Assembly: GCF_009796845.1 (NCBI RefSeq)
Contig: NZ_CP047025.1
Location: 1,302,001-1,366,000, forward strand
Direction: 5' to 3'
Source: Cobetia sp. L2A1
GTDB lineage: Bacteria > Pseudomonadota > Gammaproteobacteria > Pseudomonadales > Halomonadaceae
Length of the DNA stretch: 64,000 nucleotides
How positions within the stretch are numbered: position 1 is the first letter of the stretch; each line of letters starts with the position of its first letter. The notes below the pieces were generated by a model. It saw nothing but the letters and a program-made list of their open reading frames with translations, ran no database searches and had not been told where the DNA came from. Positions 18,607-27,743 of the stretch are shown piece after piece. The translations under genes were made by a program, and so were the position numbers.

Positions 18607-19485
18607 ATGCAGCAGCACAAGAAGATGGAGCGTCTGATGTTGTTCGCTCAGGTGGCGGAATCCCTGAGCTTTACCCGCGCAGCAGAGGTGTTGGGTATTT
18701 CACGAGGTTATCTCTCCGAGCAGGTGCGCCGCCTGGAGCGAGAGATTGGTGCGCCACTCTTGATTCGCACTACCCGGGCGGTGCGCCTGACCGAGGAGGG
18801 CGAGCGCATTCGTTTGCGCATGCGCGGTGTGCGGAACGAGCTGGTGGCATTGGAGCGCGACCTTGAACATGAGCGCCACAGCTTCAGTGGTGTGTTGCGG
18901 GTGACTGCGCCAGTGCTGTTTGCCGAGCGCTATTTGATGGCCATCTGTCGTGATTTCCAGGTACGCCATCCGGCGCTGGAGATTCGCCTTGATGTCAGCT
19001 ATGAAAGTCATGATCTGACCCGGGAACCCTTTGATGTGGCGTTTCGTGCCACGCGCCAGCCGCCGGGTAACATGATTGCACGGCACCTGCTGGATTATGT
19101 CCACTGTTGCTGTGCCACACCCCTCTATCTGGCAGCTCATGGTACGCCCCATCAGTCATCGGATCTCACCGCGCATCGCTGTCTGCGCTGGACAGGGCAC
19201 ACCCATTGGGCGATGGCCAGCGGCGAGGTGATCATCAGTGGTAGGCTGGCCATCAATGATCATCGCTTGCTCAAGCAGCAGGCGCTGGCCGATGGCGGCA
19301 TCATCCGCGTCGCAGAATATCTGGTGGATCATGAGCTGGCTGATGGCCGTCTGGTGCGGGTGCTGGAAGCCGAGGAAGATACACCGCACAGTATTTACAT
19401 GCTCTACCCACAGCGTATTCAACAGTCCGATAAGCTCAGAGCTTTCATGGATGCGGTGATCGCAGGGATACCGGGGCAGGTATGA
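18607..19485 (+). CDS. LysR-family transcriptional regulator
   Basis: A 292-residue LysR regulator. The N-terminal winged helix (LMLFAQVAESLSFTRAAEVLGISRGYLSEQVRRLEREIG) is followed by a periplasmic-binding-like effector domain. It belongs to the CrgA/DhcR-like branch, judged by LLIRTTRAVRLTEEGE. The ATG at 18607 has GCAGGAG upstream; the frame is open ten codons earlier. It is divergent from the aldo-keto reductase gene, which is its likely target. Confidence 0.88.
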   Translation: MQQHKKMERLMLFAQVAESLSFTRAAEVLGISRGYLSEQVRRLEREIGAPLLIRTTRAVRLTEEGERIRLRMRGVRNELVALERDLEHERHSFSGVLRVTAPVLFAERYLMAICRDFQVRHPALEIRLDVSYESHDLTREPFDVAFRATRQPPGNMIARHLLDYVHCCCATPLYLAAHGTPHQSSDLTAHRCLRWTGHTHWAMASGEVIISGRLAINDHRLLKQQALADGGIIRVAEYLVDHELADGRLVRVLEAEEDTPHSIYMLYPQRIQQSDKLRAFMDAVIAGIPGQV

Positions 19486-19493
19486 GCAGACCC

Positions 19494-19536
19494 AAAAGGA
19501 CCCGCGTGCCATCTCTCCGGCACGCGGGTCCTTGTT
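19494..19536. terminator. Terminator between the LysR gene and the glc operon
   Basis: A 15-pair stem AAGGACCCGCGTGCC/GGCACGCGGGTCCTT with loop ATCTCTCC. Four A on the left give a T run in the minus direction, so it serves the glc operon better than the LysR gene, where only GTTT follows. Confidence 0.8.
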
Positions 19537-19619
19537 TACTGCCTTCTCGTCATCGTCACGCCATGACTGCCTGTTATCGTTAGCTGCCAGGCTGGCGAGC
19601 GATAGGCTGGGCGCTAACG

Positions 19620-20027
19620 TTAAAGCCCGAGCGCTGCTACACCAGCCTTGGCAATCTGCGCATCCTGCTCCGGCTTCACACCGGACACGCCGATGCTGCC
19701 AGCCAACTGACCTTCTACCAACACGGGTACGCCGCCACCCAGCATGCCTTCGAGTTCTGGTGCAGATAGAAACGCGGTGCGTCCGCCATTGATGGAGTCT
19801 TCAAACAGCTGCGTCTCGCGGCGACCCAGTGCGGCGCTCTTGGCTTTTTGTTGGGCGAAGTAGCCTGTCATTGCCGGCGTATTGTCGAGACGACGCAGGC
19901 CCATCGGGTGACCACCATCATCAGCGACAGCGATGGAGACTGCCCAGCCATTGGCATCAGCCTCCTTTTGCGCAGCGTTCAGCATTACATTGACGTCATC
20001 GAGGGTCAGTACGTGGCGAGAGATCAT
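19620..20027 (-). CDS. glcG: GlcG/HbpS-like heme-degrading-domain protein
   Basis: A 135-residue protein of the GlcG/HbpS family, with MISRHVLTLDDVNVMLNAAQKEADANGWAVSIAV-type N-terminus (residues 1-34) and the glycine-rich GGGVPVLVEGQLAGSIGVSGV near the end. GlcG accompanies glycolate oxidase genes; its biochemical role is unsettled. The start at 20027 has AGGAAGCC upstream. It follows glcF by about 100 bp and is the last gene of the operon. Confidence 0.88.
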   Translation of the reverse strand: MISRHVLTLDDVNVMLNAAQKEADANGWAVSIAVADDGGHPMGLRRLDNTPAMTGYFAQQKAKSAALGRRETQLFEDSINGGRTAFLSAPELEGMLGGGVPVLVEGQLAGSIGVSGVKPEQDAQIAKAGVAALGL

Positions 20028-20125
20028 GAGGCTTCCTTGTTTGGGATGATGGGGTGAAGGGATGCTAGAGACTATCGGGGCCGTCCAGCATGTGTCTTCC
20101 CCGGAAGATAACGGGCATTTATGTA

Positions 20126-21499
20126 TCAGGTTGCAGCGGCGAGCGCCTCGTCGACTAGCTCTATCCAATGTCGCACTGAGGTACGTCCAGCACTGTTGAG
20201 GTGAGTCTGGCAGCCGATGTTGGCGGTCACGATGGTCGAGGCTCCACTGGCCTCAAGCGCTCCCAGCTTGCGGTCTCGGAGCTGGCGTGACAACTCTGGC
20301 TGTGTGACGGAGTAGGTGCCCGCAGAGCCGCAGCATAGATGACTCTCTGCCACAGGCGCGATCTTGAAGCCCAAACGACTCAGTAGCGCTTCTGTCTTGC
20401 CGCCGAGTTTCTGGGCATGTTGTAGCGTACAGGGGCAGTGGAAGGCCAGTGTCTTCTTGCCACCGACAACGGTATTCAGTCGTCGCGCATCACGGGTGTG
20501 TGCCGTGTCATTGACGTCCGTGTTCTCGCCATTCGTGCTCTCGACATTCGTGCTCTCGATAGCAGGGATTTCCGCGGCAGCACTGACTGCGGCGTCCAGG
20601 ACTTCGACAATATCCTTGGCCAATGCACTCACTCGCGCTGCTCGCTCGGCATAGTCCGGGTCATCGGCGAGCATCTCACCGTATTCCTTGACGAAGGCGC
20701 CACAGCCGCTGGCAGTCTGCACGATGCTCTCGGCGCCGGCTTCAATGGCGGGCCACCAGGCATCGATATTGGCGCGCATGCGTGCCCGACCCGCCTGCTG
20801 AGCGTTGAGGTGGTAGTCGATGGCCCCGCAGCAACCGGCTTCCTTGACGGGTGTGACACCGATGCCGAAGCGGTCAAGTACACGTGCTGTCGCGGCATTG
20901 GTGTTGGGCGACAGCCCCGGCTGTACGCAACCCTCTAGCATCAACACCTGTCGGGAATGACGCTGTGGCGAGGGCCGCGCCACCGATGAGTGATGGTCTG
21001 GCACCGGAATTTTATCGGCCAACGAGGCGGGTGCGAGTGGTCGAAAGCGCACACCCAGCGCCAACAGCGCCTTGAAGCGCGTGGGCTCAACTAGCGCATG
21101 GCGCAAACCGGTGCGCAGCAGTCGTTCATGCCACGGTCGGCTGACGCGACGTTCGAGTTCATGGCGGCCGATATCCAACAGCTTGTGATACTTGACGCCG
21201 GAAGGGCAGGTCGTCTCGCAGCTGCGGCAGCTCAGACAGCGATCCAGGTGCAACTGTGTCTCGCGCGTCACCTGTGATGCGCGTTGACGTTCGCTTTCCT
21301 CTGCGCTGTCGGGATCGCTCTCCAGCAGCTGTTTGATCAGATAGATACGTCCACGCGGACCGTCGCGCTCGTCGCCCAGCAACTGATAAGTCGGGCAGGT
21401 GGCATTGCAGAAGCCACAGTGAACACAGCTACGCAGCACCTTGTCGGCCTTCTGGATGTGCGGCTTGGCGAGTGCGGCTTCGCTGAAGTGTGTCTGCAT
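20126..21499 (-). CDS. glcF: Glycolate oxidase iron-sulfur subunit
   Basis: A 457-residue GlcF with two 4Fe-4S motifs (CVHCGFCNATCP near residue 26 and CLSCRSCETTCP near 90) and two C-terminal CCG repeats (GCCGAIDYHL and LCCGSAGTYS). It carries electrons from the flavin subunits to the quinone pool. It is about 50 residues longer than E. coli GlcF (407); part of the excess is a low-complexity stretch STNVESTNGENTDVNDTAH near residue 310. It lies between glcE and glcG. Confidence 0.93.
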   Translation of the reverse strand: MQTHFSEAALAKPHIQKADKVLRSCVHCGFCNATCPTYQLLGDERDGPRGRIYLIKQLLESDPDSAEESERQRASQVTRETQLHLDRCLSCRSCETTCPSGVKYHKLLDIGRHELERRVSRPWHERLLRTGLRHALVEPTRFKALLALGVRFRPLAPASLADKIPVPDHHSSVARPSPQRHSRQVLMLEGCVQPGLSPNTNAATARVLDRFGIGVTPVKEAGCCGAIDYHLNAQQAGRARMRANIDAWWPAIEAGAESIVQTASGCGAFVKEYGEMLADDPDYAERAARVSALAKDIVEVLDAAVSAAAEIPAIESTNVESTNGENTDVNDTAHTRDARRLNTVVGGKKTLAFHCPCTLQHAQKLGGKTEALLSRLGFKIAPVAESHLCCGSAGTYSVTQPELSRQLRDRKLGALEASGASTIVTANIGCQTHLNSAGRTSVRHWIELVDEALAAAT

Positions 21500-21563
21500 G
21501 GTCAGGACTTCCTTGAGATAGGGCGGAGTTCTCTATTGTGATTGCGCTATCGGTGCTTGCGCC

Positions 21564-22754
21564 TTATAGCCCTGCATGTAGTCGGCCGGGATTCAGAATG
21601 CCGAGTGGATCGAGCTGCTGCTTGAGCTGGACGTGATAGCGAGTGTTGATGGCGGCCAATGGCATCAAAGGACTGTCTTGCTCATTGACGACCCCCGGGG
21701 TGTAGCAGATGGCATGTCCTCCAAAGCGATGTGCCAGTTGGCGGATACGCTCAGGCGCTGCATCGCTATATAGCCAACGCTGGGCGCCGGCCCAATCACA
21801 CAGCAGGTCTTCCTCATCAATATGGCCCAGCGTTTCGCTGACGGCGGCTTGCCAATCTCCATGGTTGAGCACCAATGGCAGCGACAGGCGCCATAGCGCC
21901 TCATGGCTGGCAAGAGTCGTGAAAAAGGGAAGTTGGTGCTCGCGCAGGTCTGACCAGTAACTAGCCGCTTCGATCGCGTGCAGTGACTCGCCCCCCAGCA
22001 TCGTCACGCCGGCTTCTACTGAGCGCATGCCCCCTTCCAGTCGCAGGGATAACGTACCGGCTTGCCAGCTGGCAGCGGAGATCGGCAGTGGTGTGCGCCC
22101 CCAGGCGGTAAGCCGTGTGAGCGTCTCGTCTAGGGACAGCTCCAGACGCAGTGACTGACTCGCCGCTGGGCGCGGCATCACCTTGAGGGAGACTTCGCTG
22201 ATGGCGCCCAGCGTGCCTTGTGCGCCGGTCATCAGGCGCGAAAGGTCATACCCGGCAACGTTCTTCATCACCTCACCGCCGAAGCGCAATGCCTTGCCTT
22301 CGGCACTGATGATGCGCGTACCCAACACCAGATCACGCAGACTGCCACTCCACGGGCGGCGTGGGCCCGATAGCCCGCAAGCAAGCGTGCCCCCGACAGT
22401 GGCATTCGCTCCGAAGTGCGGCGGCTCGCAGCTCAGGTGCTGATGCTGCTCGGCCAGCACGGCCTCAAGCTCAGCGAGAGGGGTGCCAGCACGTACCGAG
22501 ACCATCAGCTCCACGGGGTCATAGTGAGTGATGCCGTGATGCGCGCGCATGTCGAGCACTTCATCGGCCTCGACTGTCCGGCCGAGAAAGGCCTTGCTGC
22601 CACTGCCGGTGATGCGTAGCGGGCGCTGTGCCGCATGTGCTGCGCGCACCTGTTCACCGAGTGCCTCACTCGCGTCATGTCCGCTCTGATTACCGTGGGC
22701 ATACTCGGCATGGGCCGGTACTTGACGCTGAGAAACAGGGGATGGCTCTGACAT
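21564..22754 (-). CDS. glcE: Glycolate oxidase FAD-binding subunit
   Basis: A 396-residue GlcE with an FAD-binding PCMH domain: ITGSGSKAFLG, VSVRAGTPLAELEAVLAEQ and GATVGGTLACGLSGPRRP, followed by GGEVMKNVAGYDLSRLMTGAQGTLG. The ATG at 22754 has AAGGAC upstream; the frame is open 12 codons earlier, from TTG. The N-terminal 35 residues are a variable extension relative to E. coli GlcE (350). Confidence 0.92.
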   Translation of the reverse strand: MSEPSPVSQRQVPAHAEYAHGNQSGHDASEALGEQVRAAHAAQRPLRITGSGSKAFLGRTVEADEVLDMRAHHGITHYDPVELMVSVRAGTPLAELEAVLAEQHQHLSCEPPHFGANATVGGTLACGLSGPRRPWSGSLRDLVLGTRIISAEGKALRFGGEVMKNVAGYDLSRLMTGAQGTLGAISEVSLKVMPRPAASQSLRLELSLDETLTRLTAWGRTPLPISAASWQAGTLSLRLEGGMRSVEAGVTMLGGESLHAIEAASYWSDLREHQLPFFTTLASHEALWRLSLPLVLNHGDWQAAVSETLGHIDEEDLLCDWAGAQRWLYSDAAPERIRQLAHRFGGHAICYTPGVVNEQDSPLMPLAAINTRYHVQLKQQLDPLGILNPGRLHAGL

Positions 22755-22824
22755 GTCATGTCCTTGTGTGGCAGTGCAGCCTTCGTTCAACGCGAAGCCG
22801 ACAGATCAGCAGTACGACGGATGA

Positions 22825-24324
22825 TCAAAAACGCGGCAGCTCGGGGTGCGGCAGCTGGTTGTGGTGTACATGCATGGCACCAAATTCAGCACACCGCGCC
22901 AGGGTCGGGATATTCTTGCCGGGATTGAGCAGGCCAGTCGGGTCGAAGGCAGCCTTCACGGCATGAAAGACGGTGATTTCATCGCTGGTGAACTGAGCGC
23001 ACATCTGATTGATCTTCTCGCGGCCCACGCCATGTTCACCGGTGATACTGCCACCGGCGGCCACACACAGTTCGAGGATCTTGCCGCCGACGTCCTCGGC
23101 CAGCTCAAGTTCGCCGGGACGATTGGCATCGAACAGGATCAGCGGGTGCATGTTGCCGTCACCTGCATGAAACACATTGGCGACGGCCAGTCCCGACTGG
23201 CGTGAAAGCTCGGCAATTCCGGTCAGCACTGTCGGGAGTTCGCGGCGAGGGATGGTGCCATCCATGCAGTAATAGTCAGGCGACATGCGACCGACGGCAG
23301 GGAAGGCATTCTTGCGTCCTGCCCAGAAGCGCGCGCGCTCCTGCTCGTCACGTGCCAGACGAATCTCGGTGGCGCCGGCGAGCTCCAGCACCTCACGCAC
23401 TCGCGCGCAGTCGTCACTGACATCCCCTTCGGCACCATCCAGTTCACACAACAGGATGGCAGTCGCCTCGATCGGGTAGCCAGCATGAATGAAGTCTTCA
23501 GCGGCGCGAATGGCCAGGTTATCCATCATCTCCAGGCCACCAGGAATGATGCCGCAGGCGATGATGTCACCGACGGCGCGACCCGCCTTGTCGATATCAT
23601 CGAAGCTCGCCATCAGTACCTTGGCAGTCTCCGGTTTTGGCAGTAGACGGACCGTCACTTCCGTTACCACACCCAGCATGCCCTCGGAGCCCGTGAACAG
23701 CGCAAGCATGTCCAGTCCCGCGGCATCGAGGCTGTCGGCACCAAGTGTCATCGGCTCGCCTTCGATGGTCAGCACTTCCAGTTTGAGCAGGTTATGCACG
23801 GTCAAACCGTACTTGAGGCAGTGCACGCCACCGGCATTTTCAGCGACGTTTCCGCCGATGGAACAGGCGATCTGGGAGGAGGGGTCCGGGGCGTAGTAGA
23901 GGCCATAGGGGGCGGCCGCTTCTGAAATCGCGAGATTGCGCACGCCGGGTTCCAGACGTGCTATGCGTGCATCAGGGTCAATCTCGAGAATTCTCGCCAT
24001 GCGTGACATCACCAGCAACACCCCCTGTTCCAAGGGCAATGCGCCGCCGGAAAGGCCGGTGCCAGCTCCCCGCGTGACCACAGGTACGCCAAGGGCATGG
24101 CACTCGCGCAGCAGGGCGGCGACCTGCTCGACGCACTCAGGCAGCGCAACCAGCATCGGCATGACGCGATAGGCCGCCAGACCATCACACTCGAAAGGGT
24201 GCAGGTCTTCTTCACGGTGCAGTAGCGTCAGGCTCGGCAGCATCGCCGTGAGATGTGCCAGTACCTTGGCCTTGTCGTGTTGCGTCAGCGGTCCATCCAA
24301 CGCTGGGTCGTACAGGATATTCAT
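22825..24324 (-). CDS. glcD: Glycolate oxidase subunit GlcD
   Basis: A 499-residue flavoprotein, the same length as E. coli GlcD. It has the FAD-binding segments VVTRGAGTGLSGGALP and GGNVAENAGGVHCLKYG, and the C-terminal GEHGVGREK with catalytic histidine. It oxidises glycolate (and D-lactate) to glyoxylate. The ATG at 24324 is chosen because of GGGAG upstream and matching family length; a longer frame would run into the operator. First gene of glcDEFG, divergent from glcC. Confidence 0.95.
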   Translation of the reverse strand: MNILYDPALDGPLTQHDKAKVLAHLTAMLPSLTLLHREEDLHPFECDGLAAYRVMPMLVALPECVEQVAALLRECHALGVPVVTRGAGTGLSGGALPLEQGVLLVMSRMARILEIDPDARIARLEPGVRNLAISEAAAPYGLYYAPDPSSQIACSIGGNVAENAGGVHCLKYGLTVHNLLKLEVLTIEGEPMTLGADSLDAAGLDMLALFTGSEGMLGVVTEVTVRLLPKPETAKVLMASFDDIDKAGRAVGDIIACGIIPGGLEMMDNLAIRAAEDFIHAGYPIEATAILLCELDGAEGDVSDDCARVREVLELAGATEIRLARDEQERARFWAGRKNAFPAVGRMSPDYYCMDGTIPRRELPTVLTGIAELSRQSGLAVANVFHAGDGNMHPLILFDANRPGELELAEDVGGKILELCVAAGGSITGEHGVGREKINQMCAQFTSDEITVFHAVKAAFDPTGLLNPGKNIPTLARCAEFGAMHVHHNQLPHPELPRF

Positions 24325-24394
24325 GAGGCGACTCCCGAAACGGTCAGTCTTCAATCTGGCGTGCAGACCTCGCATTGTCCATGTATGAGTCAAG

Positions 24395-24405
24395 TGGTCT
24401 GACCA
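24395..24405. promoter_or_regulatory. GlcC-type operator candidate 1
   Basis: TGGTCTGACCA, a palindrome around a central T with the TGGT...ACCA symmetry of FadR-subfamily regulators such as PdhR, LldR and GlcC. It lies 71 bp before glcD. The 13-mer GTGGTCTGACCAG is repeated exactly at 24472-24484. Confidence 0.7.
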
Positions 24406-24472
24406 GACATTCGTCTAGTGACTGTCGCTAGTGCTCGTCTGTTTGATAGGGATGTCTGTAGGGTGTGAAGAG

Positions 24473-24483
24473 TGGTCTGACCA
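24473..24483. promoter_or_regulatory. GlcC-type operator candidate 2
   Basis: Second exact copy of TGGTCTGACCA, centred 78 bp from the first and about 50 bp before the chosen glcC start. The pair in a divergent glcD-glcC control region suggests joint control of both transcripts. Confidence 0.7.
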
Positions 24484-24533
24484 GTGAATCGGCGCGATTG
24501 ATGACAACGAACAACGACACAAAGAGGTCAGCG

Positions 24534-25322
24534 ATGCAGGTAATGAACAGTGCTCTGCCATCTGATCTACGGGCGCCCGAGCAAGCCGCGGCACGTCTTG
24601 AGCAATTGATACTCGATGGCGTACTGAAGCCGGGTCAGATGATCCCCTCTGAGCGTCTCCTGTGTGAGCGATTGGGGATCTCGCGCCCCTCGCTGCGCGA
24701 AGGACTGAGACTGTTGCGTGGCAAGGGCATCATTGAAACGCGTCACGGAAAGGGCTCAAGCGTCGCGCAGCTGCTGCCGAGTGCTGATATCAGCCCACTG
24801 ATGCATCTGTTTCGTGATCATCCGCGCACACTCTACGATTTACTGGAGGTAAGGGCGTTGCTGGAGGGCGAGTCGGCGCGACTCGCAGCACAACGGGGGA
24901 CGCCGGCTGACCGCGTATTGATTCGCCGCCACTATGAAGCGATGGCAGCCTGCATACGTGAAGCGACGGGCGATACGCTGCCAGATGCCCAGCAGCTGGC
25001 TCGCCTGGATCACGCTTTCCATCACGCCATCTGTGAGGCATCACACAATCCGGTACTGGTACATACGCTGCAGGGCATCAATGACCTGCTATTGAGTTCG
25101 GTCTTCGCGTCGTTGCGCAATCTCTATCACCGACCCATTCCTCGTGGACAGATCAATGCTCAGCACACGGCGATCTATCGTGCCGTGATGGACCAGCTTC
25201 CTGAGGTGGCCGAACAGGCGGCGCTGCATCACTTGCACAGCATTCGTGACAGTTTGCGTGAACTGGAGGCAGAGGACGAACGGCTAGTGCGATCAGCGAT
25301 GCGTCTGGAAGGGTTTGGGTAG
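24534..25322 (+). CDS. glcC: Glycolate operon regulator GlcC (GntR/FadR family)
   Basis: A 262-residue FadR-type regulator: winged helix with GVLKPGQMIPSERLLCERLGISRPSLREGLRLLRGKGIIETRHGKG, then an all-helical FCD ligand domain with metal-binding type residues (DHAFHHAICEASHN and H in QHTAIYRAVM). The ATG at 24534 is preceded by AAAGAGGT; starts at 24465 (GTG) and 24501 would add residues not seen in GlcC (254 in E. coli) and run towards the operator. Divergent from glcDEFG, which it should activate with glycolate. Confidence 0.88.
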   Translation: MQVMNSALPSDLRAPEQAAARLEQLILDGVLKPGQMIPSERLLCERLGISRPSLREGLRLLRGKGIIETRHGKGSSVAQLLPSADISPLMHLFRDHPRTLYDLLEVRALLEGESARLAAQRGTPADRVLIRRHYEAMAACIREATGDTLPDAQQLARLDHAFHHAICEASHNPVLVHTLQGINDLLLSSVFASLRNLYHRPIPRGQINAQHTAIYRAVMDQLPEVAEQAALHHLHSIRDSLRELEAEDERLVRSAMRLEGFG

Positions 25323-25419
25323 CAGAAAAAATTCGATGTGACGAAGCGCGAGGAGTAGCCGCGCGAGTTCACTCAGGGCAAAGTAGGCGGATCATCTACT
25401 CGGAAGCCATGCTGCCACC

Positions 25420-26004
25420 ATGTTGAAACTCTCTTCTGCCAGTGACTGGCTCGATCGTCTCAATCGCTCGCGTCACGCCATGCTGTGGCTGTTCTTCGCT
25501 TCAGTGCTGGAGACGCTGCTGATCCCGATTCCGATTGAGGTGATTCTGATCCCGTGGATGCTGCGTCATCCTGAGCGCCGCTGGCGGATAGCTGCCGTGG
25601 CATTGGCGGGCAATCTGTCGGCGGCGTTGGTGGGCTTCTATCTTGGCTCCCATGCACTGGCACTCTGGGGTGACAGCCTGATCGGATTCTTTGGCGGTCA
25701 GCAGGCCTTTGATATGTTCCAGCAACGCTTCAGCGAACAGGGCTTTCTCGCCATCGTGCTGATCGGCATCGTGCCGATCCCCTTCCAGAGCGCGATGCTG
25801 GTCGCTGGCGCCAGCGGTTATCCCGTGGGGTTGTTCCTGCTGGCGGCGTTGATCGGGCGAGGTGTACGCTATTTCGGGCTGGCCGCGCTGGTGGCGCTGC
25901 TTGAAGACCGTGCGATGGCACTGTGGCAGCGCTACTCAGGCCCGTTGGGCCTGGTGGGGCTAGTCGCCGTGGGTGCCTGGCTTTGGCAGGCCTTCATGCA
26001 ATAG
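25420..26004 (+). CDS. yqaA: YqaA/DedA-like membrane protein (VTT domain)
   Basis: A 194-residue inner-membrane protein with the VTT/DedA-type pattern: LLIPIPIEVILIPWML, GNLSAALVGFYLGSHALALWG and the re-entrant segment IGIVPIPFQSAMLVAGASGYP followed by FLLAALIGRGVRYFGLA. DedA relatives take part in lipid scrambling or proton-dependent membrane homeostasis; the role of YqaA is not established. No clear ribosome-binding site is visible. It is convergent with dsdA, the stops lying 27 bp apart. Confidence 0.75.
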   Translation: MLKLSSASDWLDRLNRSRHAMLWLFFASVLETLLIPIPIEVILIPWMLRHPERRWRIAAVALAGNLSAALVGFYLGSHALALWGDSLIGFFGGQQAFDMFQQRFSEQGFLAIVLIGIVPIPFQSAMLVAGASGYPVGLFLLAALIGRGVRYFGLAALVALLEDRAMALWQRYSGPLGLVGLVAVGAWLWQAFMQ

Positions 26005-26031
26005 CCCCCTCAATACTCAATAAGGCGACTC

Positions 26032-27423
26032 TCAGCGACGTGAGGCAAGCAGTGCCTTGCCACGCTGATATTCCTCTTCCCACACTGCACGTGGCACCAT
26101 GCTGCCGCCGGTCGACCAGACGATGTGTGTCGTATTGGCCTGTATCGTCGGGCTATCCAGGCCGACATGCTGTCGCCAGGCCCGCCAGAGCGGTGAATCC
26201 TCCAATACGCGTAGCATGCCCGGCACGCCGGCCAGTGCCGATGGTTCAAGTCTCAACCCTTCGCTGTCATAAGCCAGCGCAAGCAGTGCCAGCAAGGTGT
26301 CATCCTGCAGGGTGTAGATGCCGCTCAGCAGTGGTGACATGACGCGCCCGACAAAGGCCGAGGCACGGCCCACTGCCAGGCCATCGGCACAGGTGGTGTT
26401 ATCGATGCCAATGTCCTGCACGGCAATGGCGTCATGTTCGCCGGTCAGCATGCCCAGCAACATGCAGGGCGAGTGCACGGGTTCAGCGAAGAAACAGTGT
26501 ACGGCATCGCCAAAGGCCAGTTTGAGACCGTACGCCACGCCCCCGGGGCCACCCCCCACACCGCAGGGCAGATAGACGCAAAGCGGATGCTGGGCATCGA
26601 TATGAATGCGCTGGGCTGCCAGCTGCTGTTCAAGCTCTCTTGCTGCCGTCGCATAGCCATTGAACAGATCACGCGAGCCTTCGTCGTCGATAAAGTATGC
26701 GTTGGGGTGCTGAAGGGCCTCACGCCGTCCGGTGTCCACGGCCTCGCTGTAGTCTCCGGAATGCTCGACGACCTGTGCTCCGCGTTCGCGCAGCAAGTCC
26801 TTCTTCCACTGGCGAGCATCTGCCGACATATGTACGGTGACGCAAAAGCCGAGTCGTGCGCTCATGATGCCGATGCTCAAGCCCAGATTGCCGGTAGAGC
26901 CCACCAGGATGTGGTGCCGAGATAGCAGTTCACGCAGTGCGGATTGTTCAAAGGCGCGATAATTATCGCCAGTGCTGAGTAGGCCACTGTCCAATGCGAG
27001 TGTCTCCGCATGCTTGAGCACTTCGTGAATGCCGCCACGCGCCTTGATGGAGCCAGAGACGGGCAGCGCGTGATCACACTTGATCATCAAGCGGCCGAGG
27101 AGTGCATTGGCAGGCGTCGTGGTCAGCGATAACGCATGCTGGAGTGCTGGGGCTTCGATCAGCGGCGATTCGATGTTCCCCGCCGTATCACGCGTGTCGG
27201 CAAAGGCCTCTGCTATCCAAGGTGCGAAGCGTGCAAGACGTGCGCAGGCTTCATCAACGTCCTGGGGGCTCAGGCCGCTGTCTTGCAGTGCTGGTGAGGC
27301 CAGTGCTTCGCGACAAGGCAGCTGGTCAGGGTTTATCCAGCTGGCTTCCTGGTAGGCGACAAGTGATGCGAGTTCAGGAAAGCGGGCGATGAGATCAGCG
27401 GTCGTGTGAGGAGTCACGGGCAT
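26032..27423 (-). CDS. dsdA: D-serine ammonia-lyase
   Basis: A 463-residue PLP enzyme of fold type II. The lysine that binds PLP is in SGSIKARGGIHEVL, the phosphate loop is VGSTGNLGLSIG, and the C-terminal part holds IVWSTGGSMVPRAVW. It converts D-serine to pyruvate and ammonia. It is about 20 residues longer than E. coli DsdA (442). No DsdC regulator or DsdX permease is nearby; the gene stands alone. Confidence 0.92.
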   Translation of the reverse strand: MPVTPHTTADLIARFPELASLVAYQEASWINPDQLPCREALASPALQDSGLSPQDVDEACARLARFAPWIAEAFADTRDTAGNIESPLIEAPALQHALSLTTTPANALLGRLMIKCDHALPVSGSIKARGGIHEVLKHAETLALDSGLLSTGDNYRAFEQSALRELLSRHHILVGSTGNLGLSIGIMSARLGFCVTVHMSADARQWKKDLLRERGAQVVEHSGDYSEAVDTGRREALQHPNAYFIDDEGSRDLFNGYATAARELEQQLAAQRIHIDAQHPLCVYLPCGVGGGPGGVAYGLKLAFGDAVHCFFAEPVHSPCMLLGMLTGEHDAIAVQDIGIDNTTCADGLAVGRASAFVGRVMSPLLSGIYTLQDDTLLALLALAYDSEGLRLEPSALAGVPGMLRVLEDSPLWRAWRQHVGLDSPTIQANTTHIVWSTGGSMVPRAVWEEEYQRGKALLASRR

Positions 27424-27599
27424 GCATCAATCCTTGAGGCGACAGGGCAATAGGAGGTAGCGATAGGCTAGCCTGTCCTGCAGGAGCTTGTCAGCTCGGC
27501 GCCGTCTGATCAGTTTTACGTTCCTCGCTGATATCAGCGGTGTCTTCAGTTGGCAACGCACGTAGTTCAGTCTTCACATCCAGTAAAGTATTGTGACAA

Positions 27600-27743
27600 A
27601 AAAGGCTGAATCTTTTTGTGTTGAACGGGATAGAAATTGAGAAGCGGTGGTCGTAGTAAGCAAGGATATGATGTTATCGCGATGTTATGTCTGGTTTTAA
27701 CTGTTCTTATCTCCGCCACGGTTTTTCCTGGCGGATTTTTTTT
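27600..27743 (+). ncRNA. Candidate small RNA ending in an orphan intrinsic terminator
   Basis: A perfect Rho-independent terminator (stem TCCGCCA/TGGCGGA, ten-base loop, eight T at 27736-27743) stands on the plus strand where the only nearby upstream gene (dsdA) is on the other strand and points away. So something starting between about 27450 and 27680 should be transcribed rightwards. The segment has three GGA triplets and a long U tail, as in Hfq- or CsrA-related RNAs, but no family is recognised. The 5' end is a guess. Confidence 0.4.
27712..27743 (+). terminator. Orphan intrinsic terminator
   Basis: Stem TCCGCCA (27712-27718) with TGGCGGA (27729-27735), then eight T. There is no plus-strand gene upstream within the intergenic region. 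Confidence 0.8.

Noticed and set aside
22755..22790. Longer start for glcE (TTG at 22790)
   Set aside because: The ATG at 22754 has AAGGAC at good spacing and the extra 12 residues are not family-like.
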